Source: Candidatus Marispirochaeta associata
Lineage (GTDB): Bacteria; Spirochaetota; Spirochaetia; JC444; Marispirochaetaceae
Direction of reading: 5' to 3'
Assembly: GCA_001749745.1 (NCBI GenBank)
Contig: JWTM01000541.1
Location: 124,466-188,465, forward strand
Length of the DNA stretch: 64,000 bases
Shown here piece after piece: positions 17,422 to 25,927 of this stretch. A program made the position numbers and the translations under genes. Every line of letters begins with the position of its first letter. Positions within the stretch are counted from its first letter, which is position 1. The notes under the pieces were generated by a model, which saw only the letters and a list, made by a program, of their open reading frames with translations, had not been told where the DNA came from and did no database searches.

Positions 17422-18561
17422 GTGAGATTCCTCGAGCTTTTCGCCGCATTGGGAGCGGTCCAGGGATTGCTGCTACTCTTCTTGATCCTGTTGCGGTTTC
17501 GGCATGCCCGGAACTTGCCCCTGGTTCTTCTGGTATTGGTCTTCTCGCTGCGACTAGGCACGATTCCCTCCTGGCGAGCGGAGGTTCTTACTGCCTGGCC
17601 GTGGCTCTGGCTTTTAACGACCCCGCTCCCGCTGTTGTTCGGCCCTCTACTCTGGTTGTATACCCGCCGCTTAGCATTTCCCGCCCGTCCTTCCTCTCCG
17701 CGAGCGTTTCTCCATTGCATCCCGTATCTTATCGAGCTTGTACTGATAACAATCACGGTCTACGGAATGCCCGCAGAAACCTACCGTGAATTCGTGGCTT
17801 CGGTCTTTGCCGGAAATCCTCCTCTCTGGCTTCCGTTGCGCAACGGACTCAAGGTACTGGTAAACATTATCTACGTTGTATTGACCGCCCGGATCACCTT
17901 TGACGGGAAGAGTGATTCAATGCCGGAATCACTCCGCGCTTGGTTTAAGGTTCTTGTAATCCTGCCTGCGGCCACGCTATTGTTCTATGCTTTTGTGGCG
18001 ATCTCTCCCGCGGCAACCGCACGACTCGCATCCGGCGCCCCGGCGCCCTTTATTATCCTATCGGGTCTGATGGCCCTGCTGATTTATGGTATCTCTTTTC
18101 TGGTTTTGGCTGCTCCCCAGGGTCTTTCGGAGCATGGCATTGTCTGGATAGCAAAAGGGGAATCCCCGGTAGACGCTGAAGAGAGTGCGAGCTTGGCTTC
18201 CGCGGCAGAAGAGAAGCTCATGGCCGGCGCCTATCGAAACCCTGATTTGCACCTGAAAAACTTGGCCGATCAGATCGGCGTACATCCTAATCGTTTATCC
18301 GCGGCTATTAATAGACAAAGGGGATGTTCCTTTAATAGATTGATAAATCAGCTTCGGATGGAGGAGTTCCTCCGCTTGGCAGAGAAAAATAATGGACATT
18401 CCCTCCTCGATCTGGCCCTGGATGCTGGTTTTCCTTCGAAGAGTACCTTCAATCGGGTCTTCAAGGAAGCTACCGGAATGTCTCCGAGCGCCTATCTCGA
18501 AGATGGTTCGACCAGAAAGGAGAACTCATGCAGATCGATTTTACCCAAGGACGCTGGATAA
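17422..18561 (+). CDS. Membrane-bound AraC-family transcriptional regulator
   Basis: Protein of 379 aa with about seven membrane segments in residues 1-235 and a C-terminal AraC DNA-binding domain (about 265-370; DLALDAGFPSKSTFNRVFKEATGMSPSAY-like signature). Such proteins couple an extracellular or membrane signal to transcription. The GTG start fits a leaderless mRNA (see the -10 box). The end overlaps the DUF1349-like gene by 34 bp, so that gene is co-transcribed and may be a target or partner. Confidence 0.85.
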   Translation: MRFLELFAALGAVQGLLLLFLILLRFRHARNLPLVLLVLVFSLRLGTIPSWRAEVLTAWPWLWLLTTPLPLLFGPLLWLYTRRLAFPARPSSPRAFLHCIPYLIELVLITITVYGMPAETYREFVASVFAGNPPLWLPLRNGLKVLVNIIYVVLTARITFDGKSDSMPESLRAWFKVLVILPAATLLFYAFVAISPAATARLASGAPAPFIILSGLMALLIYGISFLVLAAPQGLSEHGIVWIAKGESPVDAEESASLASAAEEKLMAGAYRNPDLHLKNLADQIGVHPNRLSAAINRQRGCSFNRLINQLRMEEFLRLAEKNNGHSLLDLALDAGFPSKSTFNRVFKEATGMSPSAYLEDGSTRKENSCRSILPKDAG

Positions 18562-19157
18562 ACAGGCCTCGTAAATATCTGGCGGAAAAGAGTAGGGTCG
18601 AGATCACCACCGATCCCGGCACCGATTTCTGGCAGCGGAGCTATTACGGTTTCAGGAACGATAACGCCCCGGCCCTGCTGGTGGAATCCGCCGATAACTT
18701 CAGTTTCACCGTGCGGGTCGGCTTCGAATATCGTTCTCTCTTCGACCAGTGCGGGCTGATCATCTACCTGGACAGCGAGAACTGGTTCAAGGCCTCCATC
18801 GAGTTCGAGAATGAGGAGTTTTCCCGGCTCGGTTCGGTGGTCACCAACCGGGGGTATTCGGATTGGGCCACCACTGATATTCCGCTGCCGCAGATGATCT
18901 GGTACCGACTGAATCGGCGGGGGCCGGATTTCTTGATCGAATCCTCTATCGATGGAGAAAGCTTCCAACAAATGAGGGTTTTTCATCTGCAGCTCCTGGG
19001 CGAGACGACTGAAGCGATGGGAAAAACCGATCCGCCGCTTCCCACGGAGAAAACGATCTCCTTCGGTCTCTATGCCTGCAGTCCGAGCCAATCCTCCTTT
19101 CGCGCCTCGTTCGATCAATTTTTACTCGAACCCTGCCGCTGGAAGGCGCATAGATAA
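18528..19157 (+). CDS. DUF1349-like (YesU-type) concanavalin-fold protein
   Basis: Cytoplasmic protein of 209 aa that resembles the DUF1349/YesU family of beta-sandwich proteins. Motifs include DFWQRSYYGF, DQCGLIIYLDSENWFKASIE and SIDGESFQQMR. GGAG precedes the ATG. Family members are often found near sugar-utilisation genes, and their activity is unproven. It has no signal peptide. The 34-bp overlap with the AraC gene shows they form one transcript. Confidence 0.8.
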   Translation: MQIDFTQGRWINRPRKYLAEKSRVEITTDPGTDFWQRSYYGFRNDNAPALLVESADNFSFTVRVGFEYRSLFDQCGLIIYLDSENWFKASIEFENEEFSRLGSVVTNRGYSDWATTDIPLPQMIWYRLNRRGPDFLIESSIDGESFQQMRVFHLQLLGETTEAMGKTDPPLPTEKTISFGLYACSPSQSSFRASFDQFLLEPCRWKAHR

Positions 19158-19164
19158 AGAAAAG

Positions 19165-19193
19165 TTGACAGCGGAAGAAAGCTATGCTTGAAT
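19165..19193 (+). promoter_or_regulatory. Sigma-70-type promoter upstream of the DUF1576-like gene
   Basis: A perfect TTGACA (19165-19170), 17-bp spacer and TTGAAT (19188-19193). The predicted start near 19200 leaves a short leader containing GGAGG at 19210-19214. Confidence 0.5.
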
Positions 19194-19254
19194 AGCTCCA
19201 TCCGATACCGGAGGTACTCCTATTATAGCCACGCGAACGAATACCCTCGAGATA

Positions 19255-20478
19255 ATGTTGGTGGTCTTTCTGCTGCTTTTAATAGCGGTTGCACTAATCA
19301 GCGACGGCTTGGCGGCCGTCGAAGGCTTCCTGCTTCTGCAGGTTCATCCCGCCCGGCTGATTAACGACTTCTTCCAGATTGCCGGTGTCGGCGCTGCGCT
19401 ACTCAACGGCGCCGTGGTGGGACTGATGGGACTGGCGCTAATTCGGTTGTCGGGCATTCCTGTTTCCGGTCCGACCTATGCCGCGGTCCTGACCATGACC
19501 GGATTCGGCCTCTTTGGAAAGACGCCCCTGAATATCCTGCCGATCCTGACCGGTGTATTTATCGCCGCCAGGTTTATGCGCAAGACCTTTAGCAGCTATC
19601 TTATAATCGCCCTCTTCGGTACGGCCTTGGGGCCGCTGATAAGTTTCGCGGCCTGGGAGTTGGGATTGGCCCTTGTTCCGGCCCTGCTCCTCGGCTCCGG
19701 CGCCGGGCTGATAATCGGTTTTCTGCTGCCCGCCCTGGCGGTTTCGATGCTGCACCTGCACCAGGGCTATAATCTTTACAATATGGGGCTTACCTGCGGA
19801 TTTCTGGGGCTCTTCGCTTTCGCCGTATTGAAGGGCTTCGGGGCGGGCTTTCCGGGAATCCTTCACTGGTACGAAGGATCCGCACCCGCCGCGCGCTTTA
19901 CCGTACCGGCCTTGTCCATAGCTCTGCTGCTGACCGGACTCATCAGGGGCGGACGCGGGGTGTTCAAGGATCTTCTCGGAATTCAAAAGATTCCCGGCCG
20001 CTTGCCCTCGGATTTTACCGATATGGCCTCGACTCCCGCGGCCATGATCAACAGCGGTCTGATCGGTCTGGTCGGTAGTCTCTATGTCCTCATCGCCGGC
20101 GCAGCCTTCAGCGGCCCTGTTGTGGGCGGTCTGCTGACGATAATGGGCTTCGGCGCTTTCGGCACCCATCTCAGGAATTCCTGGCCGGTCTTGGCCGGCG
20201 TCGTTAGTGCAACGCTGCTGACGGGCAACCAATTGCATGCCCCCGGACCAATTCTGGCCGCCATCTTTGGAACGACATTATCCCCTGTGGCGGGACAGTT
20301 CGGCATCCTGACCGGATTTATCGCCGGTTTTATTCATTTTTTAATGGTAATGCAGACCGGCGCCTGGAGCGGCGGGATGAATTTATACAACAACGGATTC
20401 GCCGGCGGTCTAACGGCGGCGCTGATTGTTTCGATAATTCAGTGGTACAAGAACAATCGCGAAGAATTTCGTCGATGA
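19255..20478 (+). CDS. DUF1576-like polytopic membrane protein
   Basis: Protein of at least 407 aa with ten or more membrane segments. Two repeated halves both carry the pattern ISGPTYAAVLTMTGFGLFGKTP and FSGPVVGGLLTIMGFGAFGTH, and both contain LYNMG or LYNNGF motifs. This suggests an internal duplication, as in transporters or channels. No function is established. The ATG at 19255 has no ribosome site. An in-frame ATT at 19222 lies 7 nt after GGAGG and would add 11 residues; no ATG, GTG or TTG lies between, so the true start may be non-canonical. A small gene follows 20 bp downstream. Confidence 0.8.
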   Translation: MLVVFLLLLIAVALISDGLAAVEGFLLLQVHPARLINDFFQIAGVGAALLNGAVVGLMGLALIRLSGIPVSGPTYAAVLTMTGFGLFGKTPLNILPILTGVFIAARFMRKTFSSYLIIALFGTALGPLISFAAWELGLALVPALLLGSGAGLIIGFLLPALAVSMLHLHQGYNLYNMGLTCGFLGLFAFAVLKGFGAGFPGILHWYEGSAPAARFTVPALSIALLLTGLIRGGRGVFKDLLGIQKIPGRLPSDFTDMASTPAAMINSGLIGLVGSLYVLIAGAAFSGPVVGGLLTIMGFGAFGTHLRNSWPVLAGVVSATLLTGNQLHAPGPILAAIFGTTLSPVAGQFGILTGFIAGFIHFLMVMQTGAWSGGMNLYNNGFAGGLTAALIVSIIQWYKNNREEFRR

Positions 20479-20498
20479 TGATTAATGGAGAATAGACG

Positions 20499-20876
20499 AT
20501 GAAACGACAAGATCTGATTCTGCATCTGATCGGTGAGATATCCCGCTACCTTTTGGCTGAAGATCCGATGCGCCTGGTTATATCCCTCCATCAGGAGGAG
20601 GATGGTCTCCATTTGGCGATTATGGACGACAATGAGCATAGCGATGAGGAACTCGCGGCCATGGAGCGCGCTTTGAACAGCCGTAAGCGTCCTGAATTGT
20701 CCGAGTACTACGGCGCCATGACCGGGCAGGATTTTCTCGGCTCCGCCCGTTTGGATCTGCTCGGCTGGCAGCTCAAACATAGCGATGTAAGCCGCACCGG
20801 AAGCGGGGTCAAGGTCGATCTCTGGCTCGGCGGCGACCGCTTCGACAGTCGACAGTTCTCGATTCCGACGGATTAG
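20499..20876 (+). CDS. Small cytoplasmic protein paired with the DUF1576-like gene
   Basis: Protein of 125 aa, unrecognised family, with GGAG 8 nt before the ATG. It starts with a helix and continues LVISLHQEEDGLHLAIMDD, later SGVKVDLWLGG. The layout faintly resembles a reduced GHKL ATPase-type fold, but no N or G box is convincing, so that is only speculation. It probably forms an operon with the membrane protein upstream and may regulate it. It is convergent with the diguanylate cyclase gene, overlapping it by 4 bp. Confidence 0.65.
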   Translation: MKRQDLILHLIGEISRYLLAEDPMRLVISLHQEEDGLHLAIMDDNEHSDEELAAMERALNSRKRPELSEYYGAMTGQDFLGSARLDLLGWQLKHSDVSRTGSGVKVDLWLGGDRFDSRQFSIPTD

Positions 20877-22531
20877 ATTATCCGATTCCGTCCCTGGGAT
20901 TTGGCGCGGTAGAGATTCTCGTCGGCCCGGCTAATGAGCTGTTCCAGACTGCACTTGTCGACCCGGCATATAGTCGAGTCGACGACTCCGCAACTGAAGG
21001 CGTAGGAGATCTCAGTCTCTCCGAACTCAACCGGCTGTCTACGTACAAGATCCAAAATACGCTCCATCAAACCCCTGGCCTGATCCTGACTACTGCCGAT
21101 AAAGACGATCAGGAACTCCTCGCCTCCGTAGCGGCTGACCAGGTCATAGCTGCGGACATTGGCGGCGAGGACTCGGGCGAGTTCCTTCAAGACCTGGTCC
21201 CCGGCCAAGTGGCCATGGGTGTCGTTAACCGCTTTGAAGTAATCGATATCTAAGAGGGCGACGGAGAATATCTCGCCGGTGCGCAGGGTTTTATCGACCA
21301 TGGAAGAGAGACGTTCGAAGAGGTGCCGCCGATTGATCAGACCGGTTAGCGGATCCTTGATCGAGTATTCCCGTAGCCGTGCTTCAAGTTCACGCTGCTT
21401 GGTTATGTCCCGTTGAATGCCGAAATGGCCGGTGAACTTACCGTCCGCATCGTACATGCAGATGTAATCCCCTTCGATAGTCATCGGGGCGCCGTCGAAG
21501 CGTTTCTCCTGGGTGTCGATATGCAGGTGCCCCTGGTCGAGAAACTCTCTCCAGATCCGTCTTCCCGCTTCAAGATCATGGGCAAAGAAATCCGAGGGGG
21601 TTTTCCCGATAAAATCCTTCTTCTCCGCGCCGTACTGGTCCAGCATCGCTTGATTGATCCGGGTGATATGCTGATGCTCGAAGACATAATCCAGTAAAGC
21701 CTCTTTATCTGAAGCTCCCTTCCAGTCGACCGCTTTATCAAGCATCATGAAGAAGAAGCCGTCCAGGGATTGGCGGAAGAAGAGATCGAGTTGCTCCTGC
21801 TTCTGTTGAAGCTCTTCCTCGAGCTCTCGCTGACGGGTGATATCCTCCTCCATCGCCACGAAGCCTGCAATGGTTTCGTCCGGATCCTTAATGGGAGATA
21901 TAACCGCCGAAGCCCAATAGAACTCGCCGTTTTTTTTCTTGTTCTGAAATACCCCGCGCCAGTTTTCGCCCTTTATGAGGGTTTGCCACATCGTCCGGTA
22001 GAACTCTTCATCTTGTTGGCCGGATTTAAAAAGCCTGGGATTCTCGCCGGTGACGTCGGCGCGCTCGTAGCCGGTGACGGATAAGAAGCGGGGATTTACG
22101 TAGGTAATAGATCCTTCAGGGTCGGTCATGATAATCATGGCCGGATTATGCTCCACCGCCTGGGAGAGTCTGTTGATCAGGGTGTTCTGATCCTGCCGGT
22201 CGCTTACATCGACGGCCGTAGCATAGATCAGATTTTCCCGGGCGAAGGCGCGCCACTCGATGGTAACGTAGCTCCCGTCCTTCCGCCGGTAGCGATTGGC
22301 AAAATCGATAACCGATCTCCCCTGGATCAGATCCTTCATCGCTTCCAGGGTCGAATCCCGGTCATCCGGGTGGACATAATCTATGAAGAGCTCTTCTTCG
22401 AGTTGGTTGATAGCGTACCCCAGCATGTCGGTCCAGGCCTGATTCAGCTTGAGAAAACGTCCTTCCGTGTTGGCCACACAGAGCAGGGACTGATTCATGG
22501 AGAAGAAGGGTTCTAAATCGATCGTGTTCAT
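20873..22531 (-). CDS. Diguanylate cyclase with three PAS domains
   Basis: Cytoplasmic protein of 552 aa. PAS/PAC units occur at about 8-115, 120-245 and 265-385. The C-terminal GGDEF domain has RYGGEEF as the active-site motif, and RSYD five residues before it matches the inhibitory I-site for c-di-GMP. It therefore likely makes c-di-GMP from two GTP and is feedback-inhibited. The start at 22531 lies 7 bp after the stop of the thioredoxin-like gene and has little ribosome site of its own, which suggests translational coupling. The longer frame to 22717 runs through the upstream gene and is rejected. Confidence 0.92.
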   Translation of the reverse strand: MNTIDLEPFFSMNQSLLCVANTEGRFLKLNQAWTDMLGYAINQLEEELFIDYVHPDDRDSTLEAMKDLIQGRSVIDFANRYRRKDGSYVTIEWRAFARENLIYATAVDVSDRQDQNTLINRLSQAVEHNPAMIIMTDPEGSITYVNPRFLSVTGYERADVTGENPRLFKSGQQDEEFYRTMWQTLIKGENWRGVFQNKKKNGEFYWASAVISPIKDPDETIAGFVAMEEDITRQRELEEELQQKQEQLDLFFRQSLDGFFFMMLDKAVDWKGASDKEALLDYVFEHQHITRINQAMLDQYGAEKKDFIGKTPSDFFAHDLEAGRRIWREFLDQGHLHIDTQEKRFDGAPMTIEGDYICMYDADGKFTGHFGIQRDITKQRELEARLREYSIKDPLTGLINRRHLFERLSSMVDKTLRTGEIFSVALLDIDYFKAVNDTHGHLAGDQVLKELARVLAANVRSYDLVSRYGGEEFLIVFIGSSQDQARGLMERILDLVRRQPVEFGETEISYAFSCGVVDSTICRVDKCSLEQLISRADENLYRAKSQGRNRII

Positions 22532-22538
22532 CTTGGGG

Positions 22539-23123
22539 TCAAGAAAAGAGTTCGACGATCTCGCCGGTCGTCTCTTTCCACATTCCGCTCCGGTACCAGT
22601 CGGCCATGGTCTCCAGGAACTCACGGTAGAGCTTGGCGAACTCCCCCGCCGCCTTAGGGTCGGAATCGCGTTTAGCGTAGAGCTCCATGAATCGGGGACG
22701 CGCGGCCTTCCAGGCATCCTTCTGGGGTTGGATGGCTTGGGGCGCTTCTACCCAGCGGCCGATTTCGTTGCCGTCGCCGTCCCAGAGGGAGACTACCGGA
22801 ATATGATCGACCCCCTCTCCTTCGTAGAGTTCTTTCAGATCCGAAATCTCCGATCCCCGGAAAATCCGCAGCTCGATACCGGCCTTGGTGAAAAGATCGT
22901 TCAGAATCGGCAGATTAAGGGCGGAATCGCCGCACCAGTCCTCTGTGCTGACCGTGGCGCGCACGGGTTGCGGCCGGTCGGCTGCCCGCTCTTGGACCAG
23001 CTTGACGTCCGTCGGATCGGCCCCCGCTTCATCCATCCATTTTTTAACCAGCGAGCGGTAGTTTCTTAGATTCTTGACGTAGTAATCAGCATTGTATCCG
23101 CGCTCAAATAGTTCTGTGGTCAT
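22539..23123 (-). CDS. Thioredoxin-family protein
   Basis: Protein of 194 aa with a thioredoxin-like fold: STEDWCGDS has the WC position of the active site, but only one Cys, so a classical CxxC dithiol is missing. A HIPVVSLW cis-Pro motif follows near residue 110. The start at 23123 has GGGAGG 7 nt upstream. It sits directly before the diguanylate cyclase gene in the same operon. It may act as a peroxidase-like or thiol-transfer protein; the single Cys argues against disulfide reduction by the standard mechanism. Confidence 0.82.
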   Translation of the reverse strand: MTTELFERGYNADYYVKNLRNYRSLVKKWMDEAGADPTDVKLVQERAADRPQPVRATVSTEDWCGDSALNLPILNDLFTKAGIELRIFRGSEISDLKELYEGEGVDHIPVVSLWDGDGNEIGRWVEAPQAIQPQKDAWKAARPRFMELYAKRDSDPKAAGEFAKLYREFLETMADWYRSGMWKETTGEIVELFS

Positions 23124-23160
23124 CTGGATACCTCCCATCATGGAAGGTACCTTTTTAGTC

Positions 23161-23183
23161 CACCGGGGGCAAATCCCCCGGTG
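23161..23183. promoter_or_regulatory. Strong hairpin between the symporter and thioredoxin-like genes
   Basis: CACCGGGGG (23161-23169) and CCCCCGGTG (23175-23183) form a perfect 9-bp stem with a 5-base loop. For the minus strand it follows the symporter stop, but no U-run follows. It is a possible terminator-like or processing hairpin that shields the transcript end. Confidence 0.5.
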
Positions 23184-23192
23184 CTCAGCGAG

Positions 23193-24554
23193 TTATTTAA
23201 GTACGGGATTGTGCATCTTTTCCAGGTAGCTCTTGGTTAGTGCAATTACGGTCCCCGAGAGACCCAGCAATCCAATCAGGTTCGGCAGGGCCATCAGTCC
23301 ATTGGCAATATCCGAGAAGGTCCATACCAGCTCGAGCTTCAGGATCGCTCCAATGGGAATCATCGCCGCATAGATCCAGCGGTAGGCGCTGACCAATTGT
23401 TCCCGTCCGGAGAGGTACATGATGCAGCGGTCGCCGTAGTAGGACCAGCTCACGGTGGTAGAGAAGGCGAAGAAAACAATCGAGACGGCAATCAGGTAGC
23501 GTCCTACGCCCGGCAGGGCCAGATTAAAGGCTTCGCTGGTCAATTCCGCACCGGTAAGCCCGCTGGTCCAGGCACCGCTGGTAACGATGGCCAGACCGGT
23601 CATGGTACAGATGATAATAGTGTCGATAAAGGGGCCCAGCATGGCGACCATTCCCTCCCGGACCGGTTCATCCGTCTGGGCGGCGGCGTGGGCCATCGGC
23701 GCGCTTCCAAGACCGGCTTCATTGGAGAAGACGCCCCGGGCGACTCCATAGCGCAGCGTCAAAAGCACCACCGCCCCTGCGAATCCCCCGGTTGCCGAGG
23801 TGGGGGTAAAGGCGTGGCTGAATATTTGTGCGAATGCGGCCGGAATCGCGCTAAAGTTGATGATCAATACGACCAGGGCGGTAGCGATATAGGCAATGGA
23901 CATGAAGGGCACGATCCGGCTGGCTACCTTGCCGACCCGCTTGATTCCCCCGACGATAACCAACCATACAAGCACCCCCATAACCAGGCCGGTGATCCAT
24001 TTCGGCAGTCCGAAGGTAGCCGCTACGGGTTCGGCCACGGAGTTTGCCTGGACCATGTTCCCGATACCGAATGAGGCGATCACCGCAAAGATCGCAAAGA
24101 GAACTCCCAGCCATTTCTGGCCCAGGCCCCTTTCGAGGTAGAGCATGGGACCGCCGGTTACGACCCCGTTCTCATCTATAGTGCGGTACTTTAGGCCCAA
24201 AAGGCAGCTGGCATATTTGGTCGCCATGCCGAAGAAGGCGGTTATCCACATCCAGAAGAGAGCGCCCGGACCGCCGAGGGCGATAGCCGTAGCAACGCCG
24301 GCGATATTTCCCGTTCCAATAGTGGCCGATAGGGCCGCCGAAAGGGCCTGAAAATGGCTGATCTCCCCCTCCTTGCCGCCTGATTCGTGATCATAGTCGC
24401 CTTTGACGATTTTGACGGCATGACCGAAGGAGCTGATTTGAATAAACTTCAGACGAATACTTAAGTAGATACCGGTGCCGACAAGTAGTACGATCATTAC
24501 CGGGCCCCATACTACCCCGTCGATCGCACCAAGTAGAGCCTTGAGCGCTTCCAT
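23193..24554 (-). CDS. Sodium:alanine/glycine symporter family transporter (AGCS)
   Basis: Inner-membrane protein of 453 aa with about ten membrane segments; imports small amino acids with Na+. Family motifs visible are GTGNIAGVATAI near 75-90, the FGMATKYASCLLGLKYR stretch, FSNEAGLGSAPMAHAAA and a terminal YLEKM region. The start is set at 24554 because AAGG lies 9 nt upstream of this ATG; an ATG at 24563 lies directly on it. Upstream is a convergent-looking region with YigZ on the same strand, so it may be co-transcribed with it. Confidence 0.92.
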   Translation of the reverse strand: MEALKALLGAIDGVVWGPVMIVLLVGTGIYLSIRLKFIQISSFGHAVKIVKGDYDHESGGKEGEISHFQALSAALSATIGTGNIAGVATAIALGGPGALFWMWITAFFGMATKYASCLLGLKYRTIDENGVVTGGPMLYLERGLGQKWLGVLFAIFAVIASFGIGNMVQANSVAEPVAATFGLPKWITGLVMGVLVWLVIVGGIKRVGKVASRIVPFMSIAYIATALVVLIINFSAIPAAFAQIFSHAFTPTSATGGFAGAVVLLTLRYGVARGVFSNEAGLGSAPMAHAAAQTDEPVREGMVAMLGPFIDTIIICTMTGLAIVTSGAWTSGLTGAELTSEAFNLALPGVGRYLIAVSIVFFAFSTTVSWSYYGDRCIMYLSGREQLVSAYRWIYAAMIPIGAILKLELVWTFSDIANGLMALPNLIGLLGLSGTVIALTKSYLEKMHNPVLK

Positions 24555-24659
24555 AGATTCCATCCTTGTAGTTGTAATGCGAATGGGCCCTATTCTAATT
24601 ACAGATATTTAAGAAATCAACCGTAATAATTGAATATTTCTAATGAAAAGCGGCTAAAA

Positions 24660-25259
24660 TTACAATTCTTCTATGATTATGCTGCCGTTTGTCAGTTCTG
24701 TAAGGGCTTCACACAGAGATGAGCTTCGGCAACTCTCGACGCTTAGTTCGAGGCGAACGGCGGTATCGAATTCTTCACGCTCTATCCGGGCTGACTCGGC
24801 GCCGACGGCTTTCTTGATACCGTCGTAGTAGGTATAGGCCGCAGTGATTCTAAACGAGCTTTCATCCACCAGCTTCTTGCGATCCATAGGATCGATTACA
24901 GCCTTGACCGCATCCGTATAGGCTTTGACCAGCCCCCCGGTTCCGAGCTTGGTACCGCCGAAGTAGCGCACGATGGTGACGACGATGTTTGTGAGATTGC
25001 TGTACTGCAGGGTTGAGAGGGCCGGTTTACCGGCGGTACCGTGGGGCTCTCCATCGTCGGACATTCCCAGGCGCTGGCTATTCTCTTCCCCGATGATATA
25101 GGCCCAGACGACATGCGTCGCCTTCGGATGTTCATCTCGCACAGTCCGGATCCGTTCCTTCGCCTCCTCTTCCGAGGTGACCGGTACCGCTGACGCGAGA
25201 AAGAGAGATTTCTTGATTTCCAGCTCGGCAGTTCTTGATTCTATGGGTACGAAGCTCAT
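24660..25259 (-). CDS. YigZ/IMPACT-family protein
   Basis: Protein of 199 aa. The N-terminal UPF0029 domain shows KATHVVWAYIIGEENS, SDDGEPHGTAGKP and VTIVRYFGGTKLGTGGLVKAY, which are diagnostic. The C-terminal about 70 residues form the small EF-G-like domain. Family proteins are linked to ribosome or translation control, though the bacterial function is uncertain. No Shine-Dalgarno is present, and candidate -10 boxes (see 25267-25277) end 7-12 nt before the ATG, fitting a leaderless mRNA. MarC is divergent. Confidence 0.92.
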   Translation of the reverse strand: MSFVPIESRTAELEIKKSLFLASAVPVTSEEEAKERIRTVRDEHPKATHVVWAYIIGEENSQRLGMSDDGEPHGTAGKPALSTLQYSNLTNIVVTIVRYFGGTKLGTGGLVKAYTDAVKAVIDPMDRKKLVDESSFRITAAYTYYDGIKKAVGAESARIEREEFDTAVRLELSVESCRSSSLCEALTELTNGSIIIEEL

Positions 25260-25266
25260 ATGCTGA

Positions 25267-25277
25267 ATTACAGTATG
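25267..25277 (-). promoter_or_regulatory. -10 region directly upstream of the yigZ-like start
   Basis: On the minus strand, overlapping candidates CATACT (25277-25272) and TGTAAT (25272-25267) lie 12 and 7 nt before the start at 25259. Either would give a leader of 0-5 nt. Confidence 0.4.
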
Positions 25278-25312
25278 CCCCGGAAAGGGGCTAACTGCAA
25301 TCGGGAGAGGGT

Positions 25313-25927
25313 ATGGAAGCGGTATTAAAGACCCTATTGGCCTATTTTGTGATAGTTGATCCCGTCGGTACGGCGGTAATCTTCAACTCCCTGACCCAGG
25401 GGAAGAGCAACGCCTATTGCCGTACCATGGCTGTGCGAGCTGTACTGTTGTCTACCACGCTCATCTTCATTTTCGGCTTCTTCGGTATGGGGCTGCTCTC
25501 CAGCCTGGGGATCGAGATGGAGTCCTTCCGAATCGCCGGGGGCTTGCTGATCTTCTACACCGCCTTCGGCATGATCACCCGGCCGGATAACGCCAAGCAG
25601 GGAGTGCGGGAATCGGATCACGAGGATATTTCGGTATTTCCCCTCTCGATCCCGCTGATCGCCGGTCCGGGCAGTCTGACTCTCTCGGTTCTGCTCTTCT
25701 CCCAGGCGGCGGAACGGGGAGAGAGCTATCATCCGCTGATCATCGCGGTACTGATTATCTATACCGCCACCTTGATTATCTTTCTGCTCGCCCGTCGCCT
25801 GGCCCGTTTAATGGGTTCTACGGTCAACAATATCTTCAAGCGCCTTCTCGGGGTGCTCCTCGCCTCCTTGGCGATTCAGTTCGTCGCCGACGGCGTCAAA
25901 GGGCTCTTCGGACTGATGGGAGCCTAA
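25313..25927 (+). CDS. MarC-family integral membrane protein
   Basis: Protein of 204 aa with six predicted membrane segments. It has the MarC features: LLAYFVIVDPVGTAVIFNSL at the N-terminus, FGMGLLSSLGIEMESFRIAGGLLIF, and PLSIPLIAGPGSLT in the centre. Function is uncertain; the once-proposed antibiotic role is not supported for the family. A GGGAGAGGG precedes the ATG. Its stop overlaps the convergent oxidoreductase gene by 4 bp. Confidence 0.92.
   Translation: MEAVLKTLLAYFVIVDPVGTAVIFNSLTQGKSNAYCRTMAVRAVLLSTTLIFIFGFFGMGLLSSLGIEMESFRIAGGLLIFYTAFGMITRPDNAKQGVRESDHEDISVFPLSIPLIAGPGSLTLSVLLFSQAAERGESYHPLIIAVLIIYTATLIIFLLARRLARLMGSTVNNIFKRLLGVLLASLAIQFVADGVKGLFGLMGA

Noticed and set aside
24564..24659. 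Possible glycine riboswitch before the AGCS symporter
   Set aside because: The region is about 95 bp and AT-rich, with no aptamer-like conserved helices or tandem arrangement.
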